Assembly: GCA_033391075.1 (NCBI GenBank)
Contig: JAWPMV010000001.1
Coordinates: 3,286,001-3,350,000, forward strand
From: Bacteroidia bacterium
GTDB taxonomy: Bacteria; Bacteroidota; Bacteroidia; J057
Reading direction: 5' to 3'
Length of the DNA: 64,000 nt
Shown one piece after another: positions 17,386 through 25,645 of the stretch. The notes under the pieces were generated by a model. That model ran no database searches. It saw nothing but the letters and a program-made list of their open reading frames with translations, and had not been told where the DNA came from. Each line of letters opens with the position of its first letter. Position 1 is the stretch's first letter. The position numbers were made by a program, and so were the translations under genes.

Positions 17386-18576
17386 ATGAAATCAAAGAAG
17401 TTACATGTTGTCCAGGTAGGAGAAACGCATGGGTTTCCGGTAGGGATGGCGGCGATCGAAAAAATTCGCCTGATTGGGATAGCCCTGCTCTCTGCGAATG
17501 TGGACGTTACTGTGATTTCCAAAAAAGGATGCTTCTATCCGGATGAAGGCCAAGATTTCCCCCCTAGTGGCAATCACCAGGGAATTGAATATGTGTATAC
17601 AGTTGGGTCTATTCATCGGCCAGAAGGATTCCTGAAAAGAAACCTGAAAAAGATTGATGGCTGGCTAAAGGAAATCGCCCTGCTGTGGAAGTACAAAAGA
17701 GCAGGAAGACTGGATGCTGCTATCGTTCATAGCATGGAGTTTAGTGATATTTTCATATATCGTATCCTGTCTATCGTTTTGGGATTCAAATTTCTCTATC
17801 CCTATGTAGAATTGAATTCCTCACTACCTCAAAGAAATAACTTCCTGGAGAGGACCCAGGATTATTTGCTGGAGAATATAGGGCTCAGAATGCCGGATGC
17901 TCTCTTACCCATCAGCAATCATCTCATTGATTTCTTAAACATAAAAGGGGTAAAGAAGCCTATACTGAAGGTTCCAATCATTGCCGAATTCTCTCGTTTT
18001 GAAATCCCCAAAGAAAGAAATGAAGATAAGTACTTTCTCTATTGTGGAGCAGCTGAATATTCAGCAGTTATCCACTTTATTCTGGAGGTTTTCGAGCAAT
18101 TAGATAATAAAGATCACTATCTCTATCTGGTTGTAGGCGGACAGGATGAAAGCAAGGAGTTGATCAAAGCTCGGATTGCCGAAAGTCCTGTGAGCGAAAG
18201 GATAAAATTCTTTACGAAATTACCCTATGACAATTTGGTACAAAAGTACCTCAATGCTAAAGCATTGCTCATACCCTTACGCTTCAATATTCAGGATACC
18301 GCTCGTTTTCCTCATAAAATAGGAGAATACCTGGCCTCCGGAAATCCTATGATCAGTACAAATGTTGGAGAAGTGAAACACTACTTTACCGATGGAGAAA
18401 ACGCACTGATTTCAGACTCCTATGATCCGGAAGCCTATAAAGAAAAGATGCAGTTTGTCATAGATGAACCCGAAAAAGCCAGGGAAATTGGAGCAAATGG
18501 GAAAGCTTTCGGCAAAGCGTCTTTCGACTTTCCGGTATTCGGCAAGGAGATAAAATCCCTGATCTTATCTATTTAA
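17386..18576 (+). CDS. Glycosyltransferase, family 4-like
   Basis: 396 residues, GT-B fold layout. The N-terminal half includes VVQVGETHGFPVGMAAIEK and an R/K-rich membrane-associating helix (LKRNLKKIDGWLKE). The C-terminal half has the donor-binding segment GEYLASGNPMISTNVGEVKHYF and a final helix block. It is more divergent than the three later GT4 enzymes: the EX7E motif is not clean. It probably adds a sugar to the lipid-linked unit on the cytoplasmic side. It starts 50 bp after the flippase and is followed by a 439-bp gap that likely ends this operon segment. Confidence 0.82.
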   Translation: MKSKKLHVVQVGETHGFPVGMAAIEKIRLIGIALLSANVDVTVISKKGCFYPDEGQDFPPSGNHQGIEYVYTVGSIHRPEGFLKRNLKKIDGWLKEIALLWKYKRAGRLDAAIVHSMEFSDIFIYRILSIVLGFKFLYPYVELNSSLPQRNNFLERTQDYLLENIGLRMPDALLPISNHLIDFLNIKGVKKPILKVPIIAEFSRFEIPKERNEDKYFLYCGAAEYSAVIHFILEVFEQLDNKDHYLYLVVGGQDESKELIKARIAESPVSERIKFFTKLPYDNLVQKYLNAKALLIPLRFNIQDTARFPHKIGEYLASGNPMISTNVGEVKHYFTDGENALISDSYDPEAYKEKMQFVIDEPEKAREIGANGKAFGKASFDFPVFGKEIKSLILSI

Positions 18577-19015
18577 GCCTAACAGACAGAAAAATAAATT
18601 CGAATGCCCGGAAGCTTCGGATTCTTCGATAATATCGAAATGCAAGTAATTCCAGGCTAAATCTTAAACAAAAGTGCTGATGAGTGCCGAAAATTACCAG
18701 TTGAAACATGCTGAAAGTGAAATATGATTTTTCGGGTTTACCTTATGAGCAAGGATTAGGCAAATTCAGTTCTTTAGGTATTAGGATAGGAGGGAAAATG
18801 CTGCGGCTTATAGAATTATTATCAACATCTTATTGAGGATGAATTATGATTCATATCGAAGCGCATTCAACATATTCCTCCTAATGGATTCAGTCAAGCT
18901 GAACGCTCAGGACAATGTATGCTTTGTCCCGGGATTTTTTCATTTGAACTGTCCGGATTTTGAAAGCCTATTGAAAATTTGATTAAAAAAATAAAAAAAA
19001 AGCATAGAGAAATAT
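18577..19015 (+). other. 439-bp intergenic gap upstream of asnB
   Basis: No supported gene. Near the left end is a near-perfect dyad, TTCGATA-A-TATCGAA (18625-18639), just after a GAAGCTTC palindrome. A 42-codon frame at 18708-18836 is open but has no family signature. The last 30 bases before asnB are strongly A-rich, as is common for Bacteroidetes translation starts. The gap suggests asnB has its own promoter; none could be assigned with confidence. Confidence 0.4.
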
Positions 19016-20881
19016 ATGTGTGGGATTTGTGGAACATTGCACTTCGACCCTGCCTATCAAGTCCAAGAATCTGAAGTTAGACGGATGGCTCATCCAATCA
19101 TCCATCGTGGACCAGACGATGAAGGATTTTACCTCAACAATAATATTGGACTTGGATTTCGCAGGTTAAGTATCATCGACCTTCATAGTGGTCACCAACC
19201 TCTCACCAATGAAGATGGGACCATCTGGATCATCTTTAATGGAGAGATATACAATTTCAAAGAGCTCCGCAAAGATCTTGAGGCAAAAGGCCATAGATTT
19301 AAAACCCATACAGATACGGAAACCATCGTTCATCTCTACGAAGAGTACGGGACCGATTGTGTAAAGAAGTTGAGAGGAATGTTTGGCTTTGCCATTTGGG
19401 ATGACCGGCATAAGAAACTTTTCTGTGCAAGAGATAGATTTGGGATCAAGCCTTTCTTCTACTACCTGGATGGAAGCAGATTTCTCTTCGGCTCTGAGAT
19501 TAAAAACATCCTTCAGGCAGATGATGTTTCTCGCGAAATAGACATCCATGTTATGGACTATTATCTCACCTATGGATATACCCCCATTGATGAGACCATC
19601 TATAAAAAGATCAAAAAACTGGAACCGGCACATACCCTCGAAATAAAAGCAGGAGGAGAACCGGTGATCAAACGATACTGGGACATCAATTTCGAGCCCG
19701 ATGATAGCATCTCAGAAGATGAGTGGTGTGAGTTGATTGAAAACAAACTGAAAGAATCCATCGAAATGCGCATGGTCAGCGATGTGCCTTTAGGGGCATT
19801 TCTGAGTGGGGGAATAGATTCCAGTTCCGTTGTGGCCCTTATGTCTCAATTTTCTGAGCAGCCGATCAAAACTTTCTCGATCGGATTCAAAGAAGCGGCA
19901 TTCAACGAACTTCCTTATGCCCGTGATGTAGCCGCCATGTATAAAACGGACCATCACGAGAAAATCGTAGAGCCGGAGTCTATAGAACTCTTGCCCAAAC
20001 TGGTAAGCGCCTATGATGAACCTTTTGCTGATTCATCGGCTATCCCGACTTATTATGTCTCCAAGTTCGCCAGAGAATACGTGACTGTGGTTCTTTCAGG
20101 GGATGGAGGAGATGAATTATTTGCGGGCTATGACCACTACCCTATGGCTCACAAAATCCAGAAGTACAATATGCTCCCGGATGCCATCAGTAAAAATGTA
20201 TTCGGTGCCCTTCATAGAGCCATTCCAGCCAAGGTAAAAGGAAAAGGAATCACTTATTACCTTTCCCGACCCAAGGATAGCGTGAGTGCTTATATCTCAA
20301 AATTTCACCAGACAGAACGGGAGAAACTATATAAACCCAATTTCTGGAATGCAATCAAAAACAATCCTTCTGAATCCTATAAGGAAGAAATCCTGCGCGC
20401 AGGAAGTTCAAAGGACCTCATTTTCCAGATGCAGGAGCTGGATATGCGCACCTGGCTGGTAGATGATATCCTGACGAAAGTAGATAGAGTAAGTATGCAA
20501 AACTCCCTGGAAGCCCGGGTTCCAATTCTGGACCATGAGTTTGCAGAACTGAGTTTTAAAATACCCACTAAATATAAACTGAAAGGAAAATCCACGAAAT
20601 ACATTCTCAAAAAAGCCATGAGAAAGTATTTACCCGATTCTATCCTTTTCCATAAGAAGCAGGGCTTTGGAGTTCCCTTGAAGTTGTGGTTCAAAAGCGA
20701 TCTGAATGATTATATGAATGATCGCCTTATGTCTAAAAATAGCCCACTATACGAATTCCTGGAACCTACTTATGTGAAAAAGATCATTCATGATCATCAA
20801 ACGGGAATGAGAGATTTCAATTTCAAAATCTGGACCCTCTTATTTCTTGATGAATGGTTGAATCAACAGCCAAAGTCTTAA
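19016..20881 (+). CDS. asnB: Asparagine synthetase B-type glutamine amidotransferase
   Basis: 621 residues. Class II glutaminase domain: Cys2 nucleophile exposed after Met removal (MCGICG), with RGPDDEG (31-37), FNGEIYN (74-80) and TDTET (99-103). Synthetase domain: PP-loop SGGIDSS (264-270) and LSGDGGDELFAGY near 360. All catalytic parts are intact. In carbohydrate loci such proteins often amidate uronic acid residues rather than make free asparagine. Its place among glycosyltransferases, and the uronate epimerase upstream, make that reading plausible here. Biosynthetic asparagine production cannot be excluded. Confidence 0.9.
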   Translation: MCGICGTLHFDPAYQVQESEVRRMAHPIIHRGPDDEGFYLNNNIGLGFRRLSIIDLHSGHQPLTNEDGTIWIIFNGEIYNFKELRKDLEAKGHRFKTHTDTETIVHLYEEYGTDCVKKLRGMFGFAIWDDRHKKLFCARDRFGIKPFFYYLDGSRFLFGSEIKNILQADDVSREIDIHVMDYYLTYGYTPIDETIYKKIKKLEPAHTLEIKAGGEPVIKRYWDINFEPDDSISEDEWCELIENKLKESIEMRMVSDVPLGAFLSGGIDSSSVVALMSQFSEQPIKTFSIGFKEAAFNELPYARDVAAMYKTDHHEKIVEPESIELLPKLVSAYDEPFADSSAIPTYYVSKFAREYVTVVLSGDGGDELFAGYDHYPMAHKIQKYNMLPDAISKNVFGALHRAIPAKVKGKGITYYLSRPKDSVSAYISKFHQTEREKLYKPNFWNAIKNNPSESYKEEILRAGSSKDLIFQMQELDMRTWLVDDILTKVDRVSMQNSLEARVPILDHEFAELSFKIPTKYKLKGKSTKYILKKAMRKYLPDSILFHKKQGFGVPLKLWFKSDLNDYMNDRLMSKNSPLYEFLEPTYVKKIIHDHQTGMRDFNFKIWTLLFLDEWLNQQPKS

Positions 20882-21015
20882 GGAAACAAGGTCTAGATGA
20901 GGGAATATAAATTCCTCAGGAGACCCACAGGAAACTGAAAATCCTTTCTCCGGAATAATGGAGATAGTATAAATGAGATAAAGCTGCGGGGCAACTCGCA
21001 GGAGTTCTTTCTAAA

Positions 21016-21093
21016 TATGAGCCAATTCGCCTATCGACAAGCTTTTGCTTTCGAAAGAGAGCAGATTTCTTGTAGAGGCGAATTTGCGCTCAT
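21016..21093. repeat. Imperfect inverted repeat (REP-like, AATTCGCC core)
   Basis: Left arm 21018-21041 contains GAGCCAATTCGCCTATCG; right arm 21069-21092 is its near reverse complement (AGGCGAATTTGCGCTC). Arms of about 24 bases differ at a few sites, with 27 bases between them. The GGCGAAT/ATTCGCC core resembles intergenic palindromic repeats common in Bacteroidetes genomes. A folded transcript or a REP element are both possible. Confidence 0.5.
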
Positions 21094-21128
21094 ACGGTTG
21101 TAGCAAAACCTGCAATCCTCAAAAATTG

Positions 21129-21142
21129 GCGGATATATCCGC
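21129..21142. promoter_or_regulatory. 14-bp perfect palindrome before glycosyltransferase gene
   Basis: GCGGATATATCCGC is a perfect 14-base palindrome, 28 bases upstream of the ATG at 21171. This size and position fit an operator for a dimeric regulator. Only symmetry and position support it. Confidence 0.35.
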
Positions 21143-21170
21143 AGACATATAGATACTTGAGAATTTTCCA

Positions 21171-22307
21171 ATGAAGCTTTTATTGGCTATAGACAATTTG
21201 AATCGTGGCGGAAGGGAACGTAGAATGCTGGAATTAATCAAAGGCTTGCTTCGTACGGGTTCTTATCAAATTACGCTAGTCGTTTTTTCGGATAGGCTCC
21301 ACTACAAGCAGGTCCACGAATTGGATATAGACTTGCAGGTATTGGTACGGAAGCCTAAAAAGGATCCTAGAGTATTCAGGAAATTCTACAAAATCTGTCG
21401 AGAATTTAAACCCGACCTCATACATACCTGGGGCGATATGTCGACCATTTATGCCATACCAGCCGCCTTCTTTCAGGGAATAAAGTTGGTAAACGGAAGT
21501 GTGGTTGATGCCCCCAAAGATGCAGGCTGGAAACGGGAAGAATATTCCAGAAAAAGAATTGCGCTTCCATTTTGTGAGAAGGTTGTCGGAAATAGCCAGG
21601 CGGGTCTGGATGCTTATGAGATACCTGAGGAAAAAGCTGTTTGTATTTACAATGGATTTGACTTTAGTCGATTGAATAAGCTTAAAGACCGGGAAGAAAT
21701 TCGTACAGATTTTGCAGTAGAGGCTAATAAGGTTGTAGGCATGGTAGGTGCTTTTTTCGATAGGAAAGACTACAAAACCTATGTAGCAGCTGCCAAAATA
21801 ATACTCGATGCGGGCCATGATGTAGCCTTCCTTTGTGTAGGAGGGGGAAAGAATAAACAAGCTGTATTTGATTCCATTGAAGAAAAATACCGTAAAAACA
21901 TAATATTTACCGGTTCGCAGGAAGACGTAGAATCCCTCATCCACATTTTCGATATTGGTGTATTATCTACCAATTCCGATGTACATGGAGAAGGGATTTC
22001 AAATGCGATTTTGGAATATATGGCGCAGGGGAAACCGGTAGTAGCAACCCTGGGAGGAGGCACCCCTGAGATAGTCCTGGATGGCAAAACGGGTTTTACT
22101 GTTAAGCCGAAATCTCCTCAGGAAATGGCAGATCGCATTATGCATCTCCTCAACAATCCCGAACTGGCACATGACATGGGAGAAAAATCCCGTGAAAGAA
22201 TTAAAAATCATTTTAACCTGGCCCATATGACAGAAGTCTATATGGACCTATACAATAGTGTACTAAATCGCGTAAATGATTTCAATACTCATCAACTCGC
22301 TGACTGA
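21171..22307 (+). CDS. Glycosyltransferase family 4
   Basis: 378 residues, GT-B fold. The N-terminal acceptor domain begins MKLLLAIDNLNRGGRERR, with the Gly-rich donor-phosphate loop typical of GT4. The C-terminal Rossmann domain has VVGMVGAFFDRKDY and the catalytic EX7E motif EGISNAILE, followed by MAQGKPVVATLGGGTPEIV. Retaining enzyme, cytoplasmic or peripheral at the inner membrane. The 3' end overlaps the next glycosyltransferase by 32 bases, so the two are cotranscribed and probably coupled. Confidence 0.9.
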   Translation: MKLLLAIDNLNRGGRERRMLELIKGLLRTGSYQITLVVFSDRLHYKQVHELDIDLQVLVRKPKKDPRVFRKFYKICREFKPDLIHTWGDMSTIYAIPAAFFQGIKLVNGSVVDAPKDAGWKREEYSRKRIALPFCEKVVGNSQAGLDAYEIPEEKAVCIYNGFDFSRLNKLKDREEIRTDFAVEANKVVGMVGAFFDRKDYKTYVAAAKIILDAGHDVAFLCVGGGKNKQAVFDSIEEKYRKNIIFTGSQEDVESLIHIFDIGVLSTNSDVHGEGISNAILEYMAQGKPVVATLGGGTPEIVLDGKTGFTVKPKSPQEMADRIMHLLNNPELAHDMGEKSRERIKNHFNLAHMTEVYMDLYNSVLNRVNDFNTHQLAD

Positions 22308-23436
22308 GGGCGGTGCTGAAAAAGTTGCGTTAACCTTGCTGGAATCCTACCTGAAATCCGGAATGGAGGTGGAATTATTGTGTTTGGAGAAAAAAGACTT
22401 TTATCAAGTCCCGAAGGACGTAAAAGTAACCTACCTCAGTGAGGAAGATGAACCTTCTTCTCCTCTCTTAAAACTCATTTCCATTTTCGTTGCAGCCAGG
22501 AAGTTGAGAAAGCATGTCAAGAAAAATGGCGTAAAACTCGTGCAGAGCCATTTGATTCGGGCCTGCTATGTGAATGCCCTTTCGCAGGTGCTTGGGTCCC
22601 GACATAAAAGTCAGGGAGTCAATCACATGATCATAGGTACAAATGCAAAAGGAAAGATCAATCACTTACTGATCAAATACCTTTTTGCCCGTCTGGATGA
22701 AATCATTTCTATTTCTGAAATGATGAGAAGACATTGGAACAATCGTTTTGGATTTAAAAACGAGCACAATGTCATTCCCAATCCTCACAACCTTGATGAA
22801 ATCAGAAAAAAATCAAAACCGGAATCGGAGGTATTTAACTTCGATCCTGAGAAAAAATATCTACTCTTCGCGGGGCGTCTTATTCCCCTGAAAAGAGTGG
22901 GAGAAATCATAGAAGTTTTTGCCAAGGTAAGAGAACTGGTGCCCAATGTAGAATTTATTGTATTGGGAGATGGGACAGAAAGGGCAAATCTGGAGCAGAA
23001 AGCGGCAAAGCTGAATGTCTTACCCTATATACATTTTATGGGTCGGGTTCAAAATCCCTATCAATACATGGGTCGTTCGGATATTTTTGTCCTGAATAGC
23101 GAGACAGAAGGACTTCCCAATGTCCTGATTGAAGCCATGGCCTGTGGAACGCCTATCGTATCGGCGGATTGTAATTCAGGCCCGAGGGAAATTCTCCAAC
23201 CTTCTTCTGATCCAGGCAAATTTCTCAAGGATAGTGTAGAAGAAGCGGAGTATGGCCTATTGGTTCCTGTCGCTAATCCAGAGTCCCTGAGAAAAGCGAT
23301 CCTGCAATTACTATTCGACGATGAAGTAAGGGCGCATTATCAAAAACAATCGCTTAAAAGAGCCGAGGATTATGAAGTAGATAAGATTACCAAAGAATAT
23401 GTAGAATCCTTTGAAGAATTAATGATCGCCAGATAA
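22276..23436 (+). CDS. Glycosyltransferase family 4
   Basis: 386 residues starting MISILINSLTEGGAEKVAL, the GGAE loop typical of GT4. The donor domain shows LLFAGRLIPLKRVGEII and the EX7E motif EGLPNVLIE, followed by MACGTPIVSADCNSGPREIL. It overlaps the preceding glycosyltransferase by 32 bases and ends 4 bases before the next. The SADCNSGPREIL ending resembles galactosyl/GalNAc transferases of capsule loci, but the donor is not provable by eye. Confidence 0.9.
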   Translation: MISILINSLTEGGAEKVALTLLESYLKSGMEVELLCLEKKDFYQVPKDVKVTYLSEEDEPSSPLLKLISIFVAARKLRKHVKKNGVKLVQSHLIRACYVNALSQVLGSRHKSQGVNHMIIGTNAKGKINHLLIKYLFARLDEIISISEMMRRHWNNRFGFKNEHNVIPNPHNLDEIRKKSKPESEVFNFDPEKKYLLFAGRLIPLKRVGEIIEVFAKVRELVPNVEFIVLGDGTERANLEQKAAKLNVLPYIHFMGRVQNPYQYMGRSDIFVLNSETEGLPNVLIEAMACGTPIVSADCNSGPREILQPSSDPGKFLKDSVEEAEYGLLVPVANPESLRKAILQLLFDDEVRAHYQKQSLKRAEDYEVDKITKEYVESFEELMIAR

Positions 23437-23440
23437 GACA

Positions 23441-24535
23441 ATGCAAAAGAAACACATAGCCATTTTTGGGGTAAAGTATTTCCCTTCCCGGGGAGGTACC
23501 AGCCGCGTGGTTGAAAACTTGCTGGAACATCTGACAGAACATTTTGAGTTCACGATTTACTGCTATAAACATCCCGATGCAGCTTCTCATATGGAAGGGG
23601 TAAATGTGGTAGAGTTTCCGGAAATCAAGATCAAAGGAATCGGTGTATTTCTCTATTATTTCAGATGTTGTATGCATCTTTTGTTTAAAGGGAAATTCGA
23701 TCTGGTTCATATCCATAAAACAGACGCAGCCTTTTTCATTCCTTTTATTTCGAAGAAAGCTCCCTGTATAACAACTTCTCATGCCCTACCCTATATGAAC
23801 GATAAATGGTCCAGATTGGGGAAGACTTATTTTCATATGGTAGAAAGGATTTACATGAAATCTAATACCATCCAAACTTCTATCGCCAAGCCTCAGGCAG
23901 ACTATTATGAGGAAAAATATGCGAAACCAGTAATCTACATTCCCAATGGAGTAGAGCCTGGGCCTTCATTCGACCCGGCTGAAGCTGATGAATTGCTAGC
24001 TCAACATCAGGTAGAAGGTGAATACTTATTATTTGCAGCAAGGCGAATCATTCCCCTAAAAGGCCTCCACCACCTCATAAAAGCTCTGAATCAGATGAAA
24101 TTTACGGGTACACTGGTAGTAGCTGGAGAAGATGATCAATTGCCGGAATACACAAAACAACTGAAAGAATCCGCAAAGGATTTAAAGATAAAATTTGTGG
24201 GGTATGTGGGCTCCAGAACATTGCTGAGTGCCCTGGTAAGCAAAGCCAAACTCTTCATTTTTCCTTCTGAAATTGAAGGAATGTCCATGATGTTATTGGA
24301 AGTGGGAAGTTTGGGTACCCCCATGATCTGTAGTGATATTCCGCAAAATCAGGCTGTCCTGAGCGGAGAAGAAGTCCTGTACTTTGCAAGCCAAAATGCA
24401 GAGGACTTAAAAAAGAAGTTGGATTTTGCCTTTGAGAATCCAACTGCAATGGCTGATATGGCTGATAGAACCATGGAAAAAGTGGCTAGTGAATATGCCG
24501 TTTCCAAAGTAGTACAACAATACGTAGACCTTTAA
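23441..24535 (+). CDS. Glycosyltransferase family 4
   Basis: 364 residues. The N-terminus KKHIAIFGVKYFPSRGGTSR carries the FPSRGG donor loop. The C-terminal domain has LLFAARRIIPLKGLHHLI and the EX7E motif EGMSMMLLE, then GSLGTPMICSDIPQNQAVL. The third of three consecutive GT4 genes, 4 bases after the previous one. Likely to extend the same repeat unit. A short GC hairpin (CCTCGCG/CGCGAAGG) lies in the 46-bp gap after it. Confidence 0.88.
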   Translation: MQKKHIAIFGVKYFPSRGGTSRVVENLLEHLTEHFEFTIYCYKHPDAASHMEGVNVVEFPEIKIKGIGVFLYYFRCCMHLLFKGKFDLVHIHKTDAAFFIPFISKKAPCITTSHALPYMNDKWSRLGKTYFHMVERIYMKSNTIQTSIAKPQADYYEEKYAKPVIYIPNGVEPGPSFDPAEADELLAQHQVEGEYLLFAARRIIPLKGLHHLIKALNQMKFTGTLVVAGEDDQLPEYTKQLKESAKDLKIKFVGYVGSRTLLSALVSKAKLFIFPSEIEGMSMMLLEVGSLGTPMICSDIPQNQAVLSGEEVLYFASQNAEDLKKKLDFAFENPTAMADMADRTMEKVASEYAVSKVVQQYVDL

Positions 24536-24581
24536 TAAGCAAAACCTCTATCCCTCGCGAACATACGCGAAGGCCTGATTC

Positions 24582-25643
24582 ATGAACTCTCATCTCCAGA
24601 AAAAGATTATCTCCTATGCAGCCCCGATTATGTCGGGACTAGGCATTCACAAATTATTTTCCCCCATCTATTCTGGTATAGGGAGTATCCTTATGTTTCA
24701 TCGAATCGTGGAGCCAGGAAATCAGGCTCGTATTCATAATCACGAAAGCCTTGAGATCAGTCCTGAACATTTGCGTTCAACGGTGGCATTCTTCAGAAAA
24801 AGAGGATATAAATTCTATTCTTTGGATGAATTCCATAGCCGGATGCTTTCCGGACAGCTAAAAGAGAAATTCGTTCTACTGACCTTTGATGATGGTTATC
24901 TCGACAATTATGAATTGGCTTATCCTATTCTCAAAGAATTGGAAATTCCCTTTTGTATTTACATAACCACCAATTTCCCGGATCGAAAAGCCATCCTTTG
25001 GTGGTATTTACTGGAGGATATGTTGAGAGAAAATAAGCAGATTCAATTCAGCTTTGAAGGGAAAAACTATGATCTCCCTACGAGCAATCAACTGGAGAAA
25101 GAAGAAGCTTTTAGCCTTATCCGCAAATTGATCACTCAGCGTTTTGAGGCAGAAACTTATGAGCAGCAATTGAAGGAGGTTTTTCAGAACTATCAAAGCG
25201 ATCTCTTTGCCTATGCAGAAAGCATGGCGATGAGTTGGGATCAGATCAAAGAGCTCGCGAGCGACGAATTGGTAACGATCGGGGCACATACCGTCAATCA
25301 CTTTCCTTTACGGCAATTGAAAGAGGAAGAACTGGGACCTGAGATTATGGATTCCAAACGGATTATAGAAGGGCATCTGGGAAGTTCGGTCGATCATTTT
25401 GCCTATCCTTTTGGAAAAGCTCCGGAAGCCGATCAAAGGGAATTTGATTTTATCAAAGATGCCGGTTTTAAAACAGCCGTAACAACACGCATGAGTAATA
25501 TTTTAGCGGGACATGCCTCTCATATGGAGGCCTTGCCCCGAATCAATATAAATCGGGTAAGCACCGATTCCGTTCTTAAATTACAGACAGGAGGCATGTT
25601 GCCCTTTGTCGTTCACAAAGGAAAGAAATTAGTTACCACCTAA
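24582..25643 (+). CDS. Polysaccharide deacetylase (NodB homology, CE4)
   Basis: 353 residues. Metal-binding motif 1 is TFDDG at 101-105. Zinc histidines lie in GAHTVNH (H236, H240), and FAYPFGK (273-279) is motif 3. Between motifs 1 and 2 there is an insertion of about 100 residues (about 140-225), mostly helical. No signal peptide is evident, though a weakly hydrophobic N-terminus (PIMSGLGIHKLFSPIYSGIG) may associate with membrane. It probably removes N-acetyl groups from a polysaccharide or a lipid-linked sugar. It ends 2 bases before the next gene, so it is cotranscribed. Confidence 0.88.
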   Translation: MNSHLQKKIISYAAPIMSGLGIHKLFSPIYSGIGSILMFHRIVEPGNQARIHNHESLEISPEHLRSTVAFFRKRGYKFYSLDEFHSRMLSGQLKEKFVLLTFDDGYLDNYELAYPILKELEIPFCIYITTNFPDRKAILWWYLLEDMLRENKQIQFSFEGKNYDLPTSNQLEKEEAFSLIRKLITQRFEAETYEQQLKEVFQNYQSDLFAYAESMAMSWDQIKELASDELVTIGAHTVNHFPLRQLKEEELGPEIMDSKRIIEGHLGSSVDHFAYPFGKAPEADQREFDFIKDAGFKTAVTTRMSNILAGHASHMEALPRININRVSTDSVLKLQTGGMLPFVVHKGKKLVTT

Positions 25644-25645
25644 TC

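Larger units (their letters stand above)
20882..21170 (+). other. 289-bp intergenic gap with repeat and palindrome
   Basis: No gene seen. It carries the imperfect inverted repeat at 21016-21093 and the palindrome at 21129-21142, listed separately. Between them are short GC-rich stretches unlike the flanking coding sequence. A small stem (TCTCC/GGAGA) sits near 20958-20975. Confidence 0.4.

Noticed and set aside
18708-18836. 42-codon open frame upstream of asnB
   Set aside because: Short, no recognisable domain, no promoter or conserved context; kept only as a note in the gap entry.
21276-21944. 222-residue open frame on the minus strand
   Set aside because: Lies wholly within a well supported GT4 gene; composition is that of an antisense shadow.
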